Positions 38,337 through 46,088 of a stretch of 64,000 nt of DNA are shown here, piece after piece. A program made the translations under genes and the position numbers. Where the stretch lies: positions 965,001 to 1,029,000 of the forward strand of contig NZ_CP073587.1 of assembly GCF_018223345.1 (NCBI RefSeq), given 5' to 3'. How positions within the stretch are numbered: position 1 is the stretch's first letter; every line of letters begins with the position of its first letter. The notes below the pieces were generated by a model, which saw nothing but the letters and a program-made list of their open reading frames with translations, was not told where the DNA came from and searched no databases. The DNA comes from Shewanella yunxiaonensis (lineage in GTDB: Bacteria; Pseudomonadota; Gammaproteobacteria; Enterobacterales; Shewanellaceae).

Positions 38337-38813
38337 ATGAACGTGGTTCAAGGTAATATCGAAGCAAAAAATGCCAAAGTGGCGATTGTTGTGTCCCGCT
38401 TTAACAGTTTTATTGTGGACAGTCTTTTGGAAGGTGCGCTGGATACGCTCAAGCGCTTTGGCCAGGTGAGTGAAGACAATATCACTGTGGTTCGGGTTCC
38501 AGGAGCTTATGAGTTGCCCTTGACTGCCCGCCGGGTTGCCGCCAGTGGAAAATTTGACGGTATTATAGCGCTGGGTGCTGTGATCCGTGGTGGCACGCCG
38601 CACTTTGATTTCGTTGCCGGTGAATGTAACAAGGGCCTAGCACATGTTGCGTTGGAATTTGATATTCCGCTGGCCTTCGGGGTACTGACTACCGACACCA
38701 TCGAGCAGGCGATTGATCGCGCCGGTGTGAAAGTCGGCAATAAGGGCGGAGAAGCAGCGCTGAGTCTGCTGGAAATGATCAACGTGCTGCAACAGCTTGA
38801 ACAACATCTGTAA
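38337..38813 (+). CDS. ribH: RibH, 6,7-dimethyl-8-ribityllumazine synthase
   Basis: A 158-residue lumazine synthase. [17 protein letters not shown] and [17 protein letters not shown] are family motifs; the histidine of TPHFDF is catalytic. It condenses the RibBX product with the RibD product. It starts 104 bases after ribBX and ends 11 bases before nusB, the usual ribH-nusB order. Confidence 0.97.
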   Translation: MNVVQGNIEAKNAKVAIVVSRFNSFIVDSLLEGALDTLKRFGQVSEDNITVVRVPGAYELPLTARRVAASGKFDGIIALGAVIRGGTPHFDFVAGECNKGLAHVALEFDIPLAFGVLTTDTIEQAIDRAGVKVGNKGGEAALSLLEMINVLQQLEQHL

Positions 38814-38824
38814 CAGGAACCACC

Positions 38825-39232
38825 ATGAAACCTTCTGAACGCCGCAGAGCCCGCCGGTTAGCGGTACAGGCCATGTATTCATGGCAGTTAAGCGGGAACA
38901 ATGTTGCCGATGTTGAGCACGAATTTCTGACTGAACAGAATATCGATGGGGTCGACGTGCCCTATTTCCGCGAGCTGTTTGTGGGCGCTGCTGGCAAACA
39001 TATGGAGTTAGATCAACTGATCATCCCGCATCTGGAACAACGTCCGCTGGATGAAGTTGACCCGATAGAAAAAGCGATTCTGCGCTTGGCCACTTTTGAA
39101 CTGAAATATCGTAAAGATACGCCATTCAAAGTGGTGATTAATGAGGCCATAGAATTGGCCAAGACCTTTGGTGCGGAAGACAGCCATAAGTTCGTTAACG
39201 GCATCCTGGATAAGCTGGTTAACAGCAAGTAA
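38825..39232 (+). CDS. nusB: NusB, transcription antitermination factor
   Basis: A 135-residue all-helical protein. [19 protein letters not shown] at the start and [29 protein letters not shown] at the end are family motifs. It binds boxA RNA with NusE (S10) in rRNA antitermination. It is cotranscribed with ribH and followed by a terminator. Confidence 0.97.
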   Translation: MKPSERRRARRLAVQAMYSWQLSGNNVADVEHEFLTEQNIDGVDVPYFRELFVGAAGKHMELDQLIIPHLEQRPLDEVDPIEKAILRLATFELKYRKDTPFKVVINEAIELAKTFGAEDSHKFVNGILDKLVNSK

Positions 39233-39246
39233 TTGCGGGACTCGAT

Positions 39247-39273
39247 AAACGGTATCTGCGGGTACCGTTTTTT
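39247..39273 (+). terminator. Rho-independent terminator after nusB
   Basis: AAACGGTA pairs with TACCGTTT around an eight-base loop, followed by TTT, between nusB and thiL. Confidence 0.8.
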
Positions 39274-39311
39274 CATTGCCAGACGGGAGGCCGAAAGCGG
39301 CCAGAGTAACA

Positions 39312-40271
39312 ATGAAAGAATTCCAACTAATCGAACATTACTTTACCGGTCAAAGCCAGCACCGCAAGGATGTGAAACTGGGCATTGGCGATGATTGTGC
39401 ACTGGTAAAACCCACCGAGAATAAATTATTGGCAATTTCTACCGACACCTTGGTAGAAAATGTGCATTTCCTGCCGCAAATGCCTCCCCAGGCATTAGGT
39501 TATAAAGCATTAGCCGTTAATCTGTCGGATCTGGCGGCAATGGGCGCCGAGCCCGCCTGGATGACGCTGGCGCTGACCATGCCAACCGCTGATGATGTCT
39601 GGCTGCAAGCATTTGCGACCGGGTTGTTTGAAGCCGCTGATTATTACATGATCTCCCTGGTGGGCGGCGATACCACCCGAGGCCCCAAATCTATCACTAT
39701 TACCGTGCATGGACAGGTGCCGGAAGGCAAAGCGATTACACGTAGTGGTGCTAAGCCAGGCGACTGGATTTATGTTACCGGCAGTCTTGGCGATTCGGCC
39801 TTAGGGCTGGATATCTTGCTGGGGAAACGCGAAGTCAGCAGTGAACATCGGGATTATCTCATCAATCGTCATTATCATCCGTCGCCACGCGTGCTGGCCG
39901 GGCAATCACTGCGAGGGCTGGCCTCCAGTGCTATCGACCTGTCGGATGGACTCAATTCCGACATTAAGCATATTCTTAAAGCTTCGGGCGTCGGGGCAGT
40001 AATTGATGTGGAAAAGTTGCCGCTGTCACCTGCGATGCGTGACAGTGTAGCGCTTGAAACTGCCATCAATTATGCCTTATCAGGCGGTGAAGATTATGAA
40101 CTGTTGTTCACCGTGCCAGAAGCGCAACGGGGCGCATTGGATACGGCCTTGAGCCATGCCGGCGTGCGTTTTTCACAGATCGGTCAAATTCAGGCGCTAA
40201 ATAAGCTTAAATTGCAGTTCCGTGGTGAAGAATTTGTACCTGCCCCTATCGGATTCGAGCATTTTCAATGA
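39312..40271 (+). CDS. thiL: ThiL, thiamine-monophosphate kinase
   Basis: A 319-residue kinase of the PurM-like fold. IGDDCALVKP, LAVNLSDLAAMGA and VGGDTTRGP are family motifs binding Mg-ATP. It phosphorylates thiamine monophosphate to the diphosphate cofactor. The ATG at 39312 gives the family N-terminus (MKEFQLIEHYF); a frame from 39276 adds an unrelated tail. It overlaps pgpA by four bases. Confidence 0.95.
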   Translation: MKEFQLIEHYFTGQSQHRKDVKLGIGDDCALVKPTENKLLAISTDTLVENVHFLPQMPPQALGYKALAVNLSDLAAMGAEPAWMTLALTMPTADDVWLQAFATGLFEAADYYMISLVGGDTTRGPKSITITVHGQVPEGKAITRSGAKPGDWIYVTGSLGDSALGLDILLGKREVSSEHRDYLINRHYHPSPRVLAGQSLRGLASSAIDLSDGLNSDIKHILKASGVGAVIDVEKLPLSPAMRDSVALETAINYALSGGEDYELLFTVPEAQRGALDTALSHAGVRFSQIGQIQALNKLKLQFRGEEFVPAPIGFEHFQ

Positions 40272-40762
40272 ATTTCTTTTCAAAAGACAAGGCCTTAGCA
40301 GCGTTAAGCTTGCGTAACCCCGTGCACTTTCTGGCGCTCGGGTTTGGCAGTGGGTTGGCGGCAGTAGCTCCGGGGACATTTGGGACTTTGGCGACCGTTC
40401 CCTTGTATCTGCTGCTCAGTCTGTTGCCGTTGCCAATGTACGTGATAATCACCATCCTGGTGTGCGTTGCTGGGGTTTATATCTGTGATAAAACCTGTCG
40501 CGACTTGGGGGTGCATGACCATAAGGCGATTGTGTGGGATGAAGTCGCCGGTTATCTGCTGACCATGTTAGCGGCACCGCATGGGTGGCAGTGGCCGATT
40601 GTGGGATTTGTCCTGTTCCGTTTCTTCGATATTGTGAAGCCCTGGCCAATTCGTTGGTTGGATAGAAATGTCAAAGGCGGCTTGGGCGTGATGGCCGATG
40701 ACGTATTGGCAGGCATCATTTCCGGTATCATTCTGCAGCTGTTAGTCCGCGCTTTTTCCTGA
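40268..40762 (+). CDS. pgpA: PgpA, phosphatidylglycerophosphatase A
   Basis: A 164-residue membrane enzyme. LGFGSGLAAVAPGTFGTLATVP, VWDEVAGYLLTM and RFFDIVKPWPI are the PgpA motifs. It dephosphorylates phosphatidylglycerol phosphate in the inner membrane. Its ATG overlaps the thiL stop, so translation is coupled; the nusB-thiL-pgpA order is widespread. Confidence 0.95.
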   Translation: MNFFSKDKALAALSLRNPVHFLALGFGSGLAAVAPGTFGTLATVPLYLLLSLLPLPMYVIITILVCVAGVYICDKTCRDLGVHDHKAIVWDEVAGYLLTMLAAPHGWQWPIVGFVLFRFFDIVKPWPIRWLDRNVKGGLGVMADDVLAGIISGIILQLLVRAFS

Positions 40763-40879
40763 ATTCTCCAGGGGGATGTCTGCTGGCATCACCCTGTCTC
40801 CCATTCTCTGAAGTTCTCCAGCCAATTGCTGTGTGGCAAAAACTACTATGCTTAGGTTATAGCGTTTGGAGAAGCTGCT

Positions 40880-42226
40880 ATGACCTTGATACGTCTTTTG
40901 TTATTGCTGCTGAGCATGACATCTTTACTGCTGGCACCGGTGGCCGTAGCCCAGGTATCCAATACTCGCCCGCAGGTGGTGTTGTTGCAGGTGCAGGGGG
41001 CGATCGGCCCAGGTGTCAGTGATTACCTGCATCGGGCACTGGCGCTGGCAGCCATTCGCCCACAAAAGCCGGAATTGGTGCTGATCACACTGGATACGCC
41101 TGGCGGCTTAGTCTCCAGCTTACGCGATATTAATCAGGCCATTTTGGCGTCGCCGGTCCCTGTGGCTTGTCTGGTCTATCCTTCAGGCGCGAGAGCGGCC
41201 AGTGCCGGTACTTACATGCTATATGCCTGTCATGTGGCGGCGATGGCACCCGCAACCAATCTTGGTGCGGCTACTCCCATTCAGTTGGGCGGCGCTGAGT
41301 CCAAACAAGATGACGCGACACCTTCCAGTGCTGAGAAAAAGATGCTCAATGATGCTATCGCCTATATTCGCAGTTTGGCGCAGCTGCGGGGGCGTAATGC
41401 CGAGTGGGCGGAACAGGCAGTGCGAGACGCGGCGACACTCACAGCAACTGAAGCATTAAAGCTTGGGGTGATTGATTACATTTCCATATCGCCACAGCAA
41501 CTGCTGCTCCAACTTGATGGGAAACAGCTACAAACTGCCGCCGGGTCCGTGTTACTGCACACCGCTAACGCTGACCTTATAGATCAGCGTCCCGATTGGC
41601 GCACCCGCTTTATCAATGCCATCACCAATCCTAATATCGCCTACATTCTGATGCTGGCAGGCATTTATGGGTTGGTTCTGGAATTTTATCATCCAGGCGT
41701 TGGGATCCCCGGGGTGGCCGGTGCCATCTGTATGTTGTTGGCGTTATACGCGTTCCAGCTATTGCCAGTGAATTATGCCGGGGTGGGGCTGTTGTTACTG
41801 GGTATTGCCTTGCTTATAGCTGAATCACTGGTGCCGAGCTTTGGCATTCTCGGTTTTGGTGGCGTAGTGTCGTTTGTTCTCGGTTCCATCTTTCTGATAG
41901 ACAGTGACCTGGAGGCATACCGTATCGCCTGGCCGGTCATATTTGTGCTGGGGCTATTGAGTGTGCTGTTTTTTGTGGTGTTGCTGACGTTCATTCTTCG
42001 GGCCAGACGCATGGCCTTAGTCTCTGGCCTGGATGCCATGATTGGCGCTTATGCAAAAGTAGAATCGGGGTTCCCTGGCCGCGGCCAAGTATTGTTTATG
42101 GGGGAGCGTTGGCAGGCTGAATGTGACATGCCTTTGCAGCCAGGCCAGCAAGTGAGGGTAGATGGTATCAGGGGTTTGACATTACATCTGTCACCCACGA
42201 GCGATAGCCAGAGGAGTCAGCTATGA
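40880..42226 (+). CDS. NfeD-family membrane serine protease (ClpP-like)
   Basis: A 448-residue protein. A signal peptide (residues 1-25, ending VAVAQ) leads to a ClpP-like protease domain; the nucleophile is probably the serine in [15 protein letters not shown]. Several membrane segments (about 240-370) and a C-terminal OB-fold NfeD domain follow. Long NfeD proteins cleave stomatin-like partners. The slipin gene overlaps it by four bases, which supports joint action in membrane quality control or microdomains. GGAGAAG precedes the ATG. Confidence 0.9.
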   Translation: MTLIRLLLLLLSMTSLLLAPVAVAQVSNTRPQVVLLQVQGAIGPGVSDYLHRALALAAIRPQKPELVLITLDTPGGLVSSLRDINQAILASPVPVACLVYPSGARAASAGTYMLYACHVAAMAPATNLGAATPIQLGGAESKQDDATPSSAEKKMLNDAIAYIRSLAQLRGRNAEWAEQAVRDAATLTATEALKLGVIDYISISPQQLLLQLDGKQLQTAAGSVLLHTANADLIDQRPDWRTRFINAITNPNIAYILMLAGIYGLVLEFYHPGVGIPGVAGAICMLLALYAFQLLPVNYAGVGLLLLGIALLIAESLVPSFGILGFGGVVSFVLGSIFLIDSDLEAYRIAWPVIFVLGLLSVLFFVVLLTFILRARRMALVSGLDAMIGAYAKVESGFPGRGQVLFMGERWQAECDMPLQPGQQVRVDGIRGLTLHLSPTSDSQRSQL

Positions 42227-43038
42227 ATGAAATGATTTCCAGTATGAATATTTCCATTGCCGCGAGCTTACTGTTGGTATTGGCCTTGATTCTGTCGATG
42301 TTTCGCATTCTGCGGGAATATGAACGAGGCGTAGTTTTTCTGTTAGGGCGCTTTTATAAGGTAAAAGGCCCCGGATTGATCATTCTGATCCCCGTGGTGC
42401 AGCAGATGGTCAGAGTGGATTTGCGTACCGTGGTAATGGATGTGCCGTCACAGGATGTGATCAGCCGTGATAACGTGTCGGTACGGGTTAATGCGGTGCT
42501 GTATTTCCGCGTAGTGGACCCGCAGAAGGCGATTATCAATGTGGAAGATTTTCTCGATGCGACCAGTCAGCTGGCACAGACAACCTTGCGTTCGGTTCTC
42601 GGTCAGCATGAACTGGACGAAATGTTGGCCAACCGCGATATGCTCAATGCCGATATTCAGCAGATCCTGGATGCCCATACCGATATCTGGGGCATTAAGG
42701 TAGCGAATGTTGAGATCAAACATGTGGATCTCAATGAGACCATGATCCGCGCTATTGCCAGACAGGCAGAGGCGGAACGTGAACGGCGCGCTAAGGTGAT
42801 TCATGCCTTAGGTGAAAAAGAAGCCTCGCAGAAGCTGGTGGAAGCCGCTCACACCCTTTCTGAAGAACCTAATGCGTTATTACTGCGCTATATGCAAACG
42901 TTGACGGAAGTCGCCGGGGAAAATACCAAAACCATTGTGTTTCCCTTGCCGATGGAGTTGCTAACCGGCTTAAGCAAGCATTGGTCACAGTTACAGCAAG
43001 TGATTAAACAGCAAACCGACGAGACTAATAAACAGTAA
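42223..43038 (+). CDS. Slipin (stomatin-like SPFH protein)
   Basis: A 271-residue protein with one N-terminal membrane segment ([17 protein letters not shown]) and an SPFH/band-7 domain ([21 protein letters not shown]). The C-terminal helices ([23 protein letters not shown]) drive oligomerisation. It overlaps the nfeD-like gene by four bases. Such pairs organise membrane microdomains and may be substrate and protease. Confidence 0.93.
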   Translation: MNEMISSMNISIAASLLLVLALILSMFRILREYERGVVFLLGRFYKVKGPGLIILIPVVQQMVRVDLRTVVMDVPSQDVISRDNVSVRVNAVLYFRVVDPQKAIINVEDFLDATSQLAQTTLRSVLGQHELDEMLANRDMLNADIQQILDAHTDIWGIKVANVEIKHVDLNETMIRAIARQAEAERERRAKVIHALGEKEASQKLVEAAHTLSEEPNALLLRYMQTLTEVAGENTKTIVFPLPMELLTGLSKHWSQLQQVIKQQTDETNKQ

Positions 43039-43051
43039 ATTAACCCAATGA

Positions 43052-43074
43052 AAAAGCCGCATCACTGCGGCTTT
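43052..43074. terminator. Rho-independent terminator between the convergent slipin and lldG genes
   Basis: AAAAGCCGC pairs with GCGGCTTTT around a five- to six-base loop; A and T runs on either side suit both directions. Confidence 0.8.
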
Positions 43075-43093
43075 TCATATCGGTAACTGAAGA

Positions 43094-43663
43094 TTAAATC
43101 AGATACACATTCAAAGTGCAGGCCCCATGGGCACCGATAACCAGTGCTTGTTCGATATCAGCAGTCTTTGATGGCCCAGCAATGAACACACCAAAACCGG
43201 TATTATCCAGACTGATTTTCGCCAGCGCCTGGTGCATGTTAGCCACAACATCTTCGGCTTTTAGCACCAGCATCAGGTTTTCGCAAATGAACGGTGCGAT
43301 GCGGATCCCGGCCAGATCTTCGGTTACCCAGATGGAACCATTTTCGGCAACACCTAATTGCCCGGAGATCACCGCGTAGTTGATATCTTTCAGCGCATGC
43401 GGATCGCTTGGCACCTCACGGTTACCGGCCACGGCATCTACGCGCGAAATCACCTGCTTGCCTTCCGCTACCAGGCTTGCTACCTGAGACTGTAACGCCT
43501 CCATGGCGTTATCTTTGATCAGTGTGCCACCACAGGCTTTGAGGCTGGCTTCATATTGGCCTATCAAATCATCCAGACGCGGCGCAATCTCAATTGCAGG
43601 CATTGGATGTTCAGGCAGGGCGACAGACTTAAGTGCTGCCAGCATTTCGGCTTTACTGGACAT
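43094..43663 (-). CDS. lldG: LldG/LutC, L-lactate oxidation complex subunit (LUD domain)
   Basis: A 189-residue LUD-domain protein. The conserved GSIWVTEDLAGIRIAPFICENLMLV and HGACTLNVYLI segments are typical of LutC/YkgG. The start at 43663 follows AGGAGC; the frame extends to 43804 inside lldF without support. It is the third gene of lldEFG, whose products together oxidise L-lactate to pyruvate at the inner membrane. It begins one base after the lldF stop. Confidence 0.93.
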   Translation of the reverse strand: MSSKAEMLAALKSVALPEHPMPAIEIAPRLDDLIGQYEASLKACGGTLIKDNAMEALQSQVASLVAEGKQVISRVDAVAGNREVPSDPHALKDINYAVISGQLGVAENGSIWVTEDLAGIRIAPFICENLMLVLKAEDVVANMHQALAKISLDNTGFGVFIAGPSKTADIEQALVIGAHGACTLNVYLI

Positions 43664-43664
43664 G

Positions 43665-45044
43665 TTATTTGCTCCTGTTCTTCTTGTACCAAGCCTCAAA
43701 ACTGGAGGCGGGCGCTTTTGGCAGCTCACGGTATTTACCCCAAGCCCCGGCAAATGGCTTGAGCAGACTGCCCGGCAGATAACGCAGACTGAAACGGGCC
43801 ACACTCATGGCACAGTTCAACAAGGTCGGGCTGGACATCACTTTGCCCACCATTGGCATATAGCCAGCTTTGCCATAAGGCAGTTTGCCCGCTTCTGCTT
43901 TGAGACGCCGTTGATAAGCGATAATGTTGTGCAGCGGTACCTTGGTCGGGCAGACATAGGTACAGGAACCACACAGGGTACAAGCCCATGGAATAGTGTT
44001 GGTGTCATCGTGTTTTGAACCAACGGCGATACCGATCGGGCCAGGAATAAAGTAGTTGTAGCTGTAACCACCACTGCGACGGTAAACAGGACAGGTATTC
44101 ATACACCCACCACAGCGGATGCACTTCAGGCTTTCTGCCAGCAGTTTATCCTGCAGCATTTCGCTACGGCCGTTATCCACGATGATGATGTGCATTTCAC
44201 CACCAGGTTTGGGACCGTGGTAGAAGCTGCTATAGGTAGTGATCAACTGTCCGATGGCATTACGCGCCAGTGTGCGCAGCAATACAGATGCTGCGGCCTT
44301 GTTCGGGATCAGTTTATCAATCCCCATGGAGTGCAATGTCAGTTTCGGCAGATTGCAGCCCATGTCGGCGTTACCTTCGTTGGTACACACCACGATGGCG
44401 CCTTCTTCAGCAATCCCCATGTTTACCCCGGTCATACCGGCATCCGCCGTCAGAAATTGCTCACGCAGATGGGCACGCGCTGCACGGGTCAGATAGGTCG
44501 GGTCACTGGCACCGGCTTCGGTACCAATTTTTTCGTGGAACAGCTGACCCACTTCCTCTTTTTTCAGGTGAATTGCCGGCACCACAATATGTGATGGTGG
44601 CTGCTTGTTGAGCTGAATAATACGTTCACCGAGGTCGGTGTCGATAACTTCAATCCCTTTACTTTCCAGATAAGGGTTGAGGTGACATTCTTCTGTCAGC
44701 ATCGACTTGGATTTCACCAGTTTTTTCACCTGGTGCTGGCTGAGGATCTCATGGACGATGCGGTTGTGTTCATCACCGTCTTTGGCCCAGTGAACGATAA
44801 TGCCATTCTTCTGGCAGTTGGCTTCAAACTGCTCCAAATACTGGGGCAGGTGGGTCAGCGTGTGCAGTTTGATTTCTGAACCCAGAGTACGCAGCTCTTC
44901 CCATTCCGGGACCGCAGCGGCGGCGCGATCGCGTTTCTGGCGCAGTAACCACAATGCTTTGGAGTGCCAGTCTACCCGGGCTTCGTCTTTGCAAAAAATA
45001 TCGGCCTTGTCGGCGTGGCCAGCGCTGGTTTGTGCTTGTGACAT
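43665..45044 (-). CDS. lldF: LldF/LutB, iron-sulphur subunit of L-lactate oxidation
   Basis: A 459-residue protein with an N-terminal LUD domain and two cluster motifs (CIRCGGCMNTCPVYRRSGG and CTLCGSCTYVCPTKVPL) for [4Fe-4S] centres. The start at 45044 follows TAGGAGC; codons up to 45098 overlap lldE. It is the middle gene of lldEFG and passes electrons from lactate towards the quinone pool. Confidence 0.95.
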   Translation of the reverse strand: MSQAQTSAGHADKADIFCKDEARVDWHSKALWLLRQKRDRAAAAVPEWEELRTLGSEIKLHTLTHLPQYLEQFEANCQKNGIIVHWAKDGDEHNRIVHEILSQHQVKKLVKSKSMLTEECHLNPYLESKGIEVIDTDLGERIIQLNKQPPSHIVVPAIHLKKEEVGQLFHEKIGTEAGASDPTYLTRAARAHLREQFLTADAGMTGVNMGIAEEGAIVVCTNEGNADMGCNLPKLTLHSMGIDKLIPNKAAASVLLRTLARNAIGQLITTYSSFYHGPKPGGEMHIIIVDNGRSEMLQDKLLAESLKCIRCGGCMNTCPVYRRSGGYSYNYFIPGPIGIAVGSKHDDTNTIPWACTLCGSCTYVCPTKVPLHNIIAYQRRLKAEAGKLPYGKAGYMPMVGKVMSSPTLLNCAMSVARFSLRYLPGSLLKPFAGAWGKYRELPKAPASSFEAWYKKNRSK

Positions 45045-45054
45045 CACGTGGCTC

Positions 45055-45798
45055 CTAGATGGCGTCGTTGAGGATCTGCGCCAGATGGCGGATTTCAATC
45101 GGCAGTTTGCGACGACGGACTAATCCATCCAGGTGCATCAGACAGGATGGGTCAAATCCGACAATATATTCGGCGCCAGTATTTGCGTGTGCCTGGGCTT
45201 TATCATTGCCCATCTTGGCCGATACTGCGCCTTCATCCATGGCAAACGTACCGCCAAAACCACAGCATTCATCACGAGGTTCTGGATAGAGGATCTCGAC
45301 GCCTGGCACTTTTTCCAGCAATGCCGCCATCTTGTTAAAGCCGGGTTTCATGCTTTCGCTCGCGTTAGCCAGTTCCAACATACGCAGACCGTGGCAGGAT
45401 AACTGCAGGCTGACTTTATGTGGGAATGGGCGTGGGAAGCTAGCTACCGGAGCCACATCATGTAAAAATTCGGTTAGCTCATAGAGCTTATCGATAACAG
45501 CCTTGGCTTCAGGGCTGTTGTCATATTCGTGGAAGTTTTCCTTGGCGGCCACCAGGCAGGAGGCAGCTGGGCAGACAATGGCGTCACACTCGACACCTTT
45601 GAACGCATTGAGCAACTTCATCACGGTACTGCGCGCTTCGTCAAAGCAACCTGAGTTGGTCATTGGCTGACCACAGCAGGTTTGCCCTTCTGGCAGTATC
45701 ACGTCATGCCCCAGTTTTTCCAGCAACTCCGTTGTGGCAATCGCTACCTGTGGTAGCAGCTGATTGACCAGACAAGGGATAAATAAAGCTATCTTCAT
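45055..45798 (-). CDS. lldE: LldE/LutA, CCG-domain subunit of L-lactate oxidation
   Basis: A 247-residue protein with two cysteine-rich CCG domains: CCGQPMTNSGCF near residue 41 and CCGFGGTFAMDEG near 165. It forms the L-lactate dehydrogenase complex with LldF and LldG. AAGGAAA precedes the ATG. Its mRNA leader includes nested inverted repeats at 45831-45890. In S. oneidensis this operon replaces the classical LldD enzyme. Confidence 0.95.
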   Translation of the reverse strand: MKIALFIPCLVNQLLPQVAIATTELLEKLGHDVILPEGQTCCGQPMTNSGCFDEARSTVMKLLNAFKGVECDAIVCPAASCLVAAKENFHEYDNSPEAKAVIDKLYELTEFLHDVAPVASFPRPFPHKVSLQLSCHGLRMLELANASESMKPGFNKMAALLEKVPGVEILYPEPRDECCGFGGTFAMDEGAVSAKMGNDKAQAHANTGAEYIVGFDPSCLMHLDGLVRRRKLPIEIRHLAQILNDAI

Positions 45799-45830
45799 GG
45801 CGTTTCCTTAGTGCTTTTATCAACTTTGCT

Positions 45831-45890
45831 CACATTCGGACAGGTGGCAGTGTGGGTCACTGCTTCAGCTTATGTTGATTGTCGAATGTG
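45831..45890 (-). promoter_or_regulatory. Nested inverted repeats upstream of lldE
   Basis: An outer repeat CACATTCG (45831-45838) pairs with CGAATGTG (45883-45890) and extends inward by GACA/TGTC with one bulge. An inner repeat GCAGTG-N5-CACTGC lies at 45847-45863. The structure begins 33 bases before the lldE start, so it may be a leader RNA fold or operator region. Confidence 0.45.
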
Positions 45891-45946
45891 CTTGCGAATA
45901 TATACCTTAGCTCAACAGAGCGACAGTACCTATTCAGTAAATGATG

Positions 45947-45980
45947 ATTTATATTTTTTCAAAAATGAAAAAATATAAAT
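45947..45980. repeat. 15-base perfect inverted repeat in the dld-lldE gap
   Basis: ATTTATATTTTTTCA (45947-45961) and its exact complement (45966-45980) flank four A bases in a very AT-rich stretch between dld-II and lldE. No function is known; it could be an operator or a hairpin. Confidence 0.55.
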
Positions 45981-46057
45981 ATTTGATTATTATTATTTTA
46001 TTTTTATATTTCCGTTGGATTTTTACCACGAAATTTTTTTACATCGCATAAATGAAA

Positions 46058-46079
46058 AAGGGGAGTAATCACTCCCCTT
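46058..46079 (-). terminator. Rho-independent terminator of dld-II
   Basis: AAGGGGAGT pairs with ACTCCCCTT; in the leftward direction a T run follows. It lies ten bases after the dld-II stop and separates it from lldEFG. Confidence 0.88.
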
Positions 46080-46088
46080 GGTTATCAA

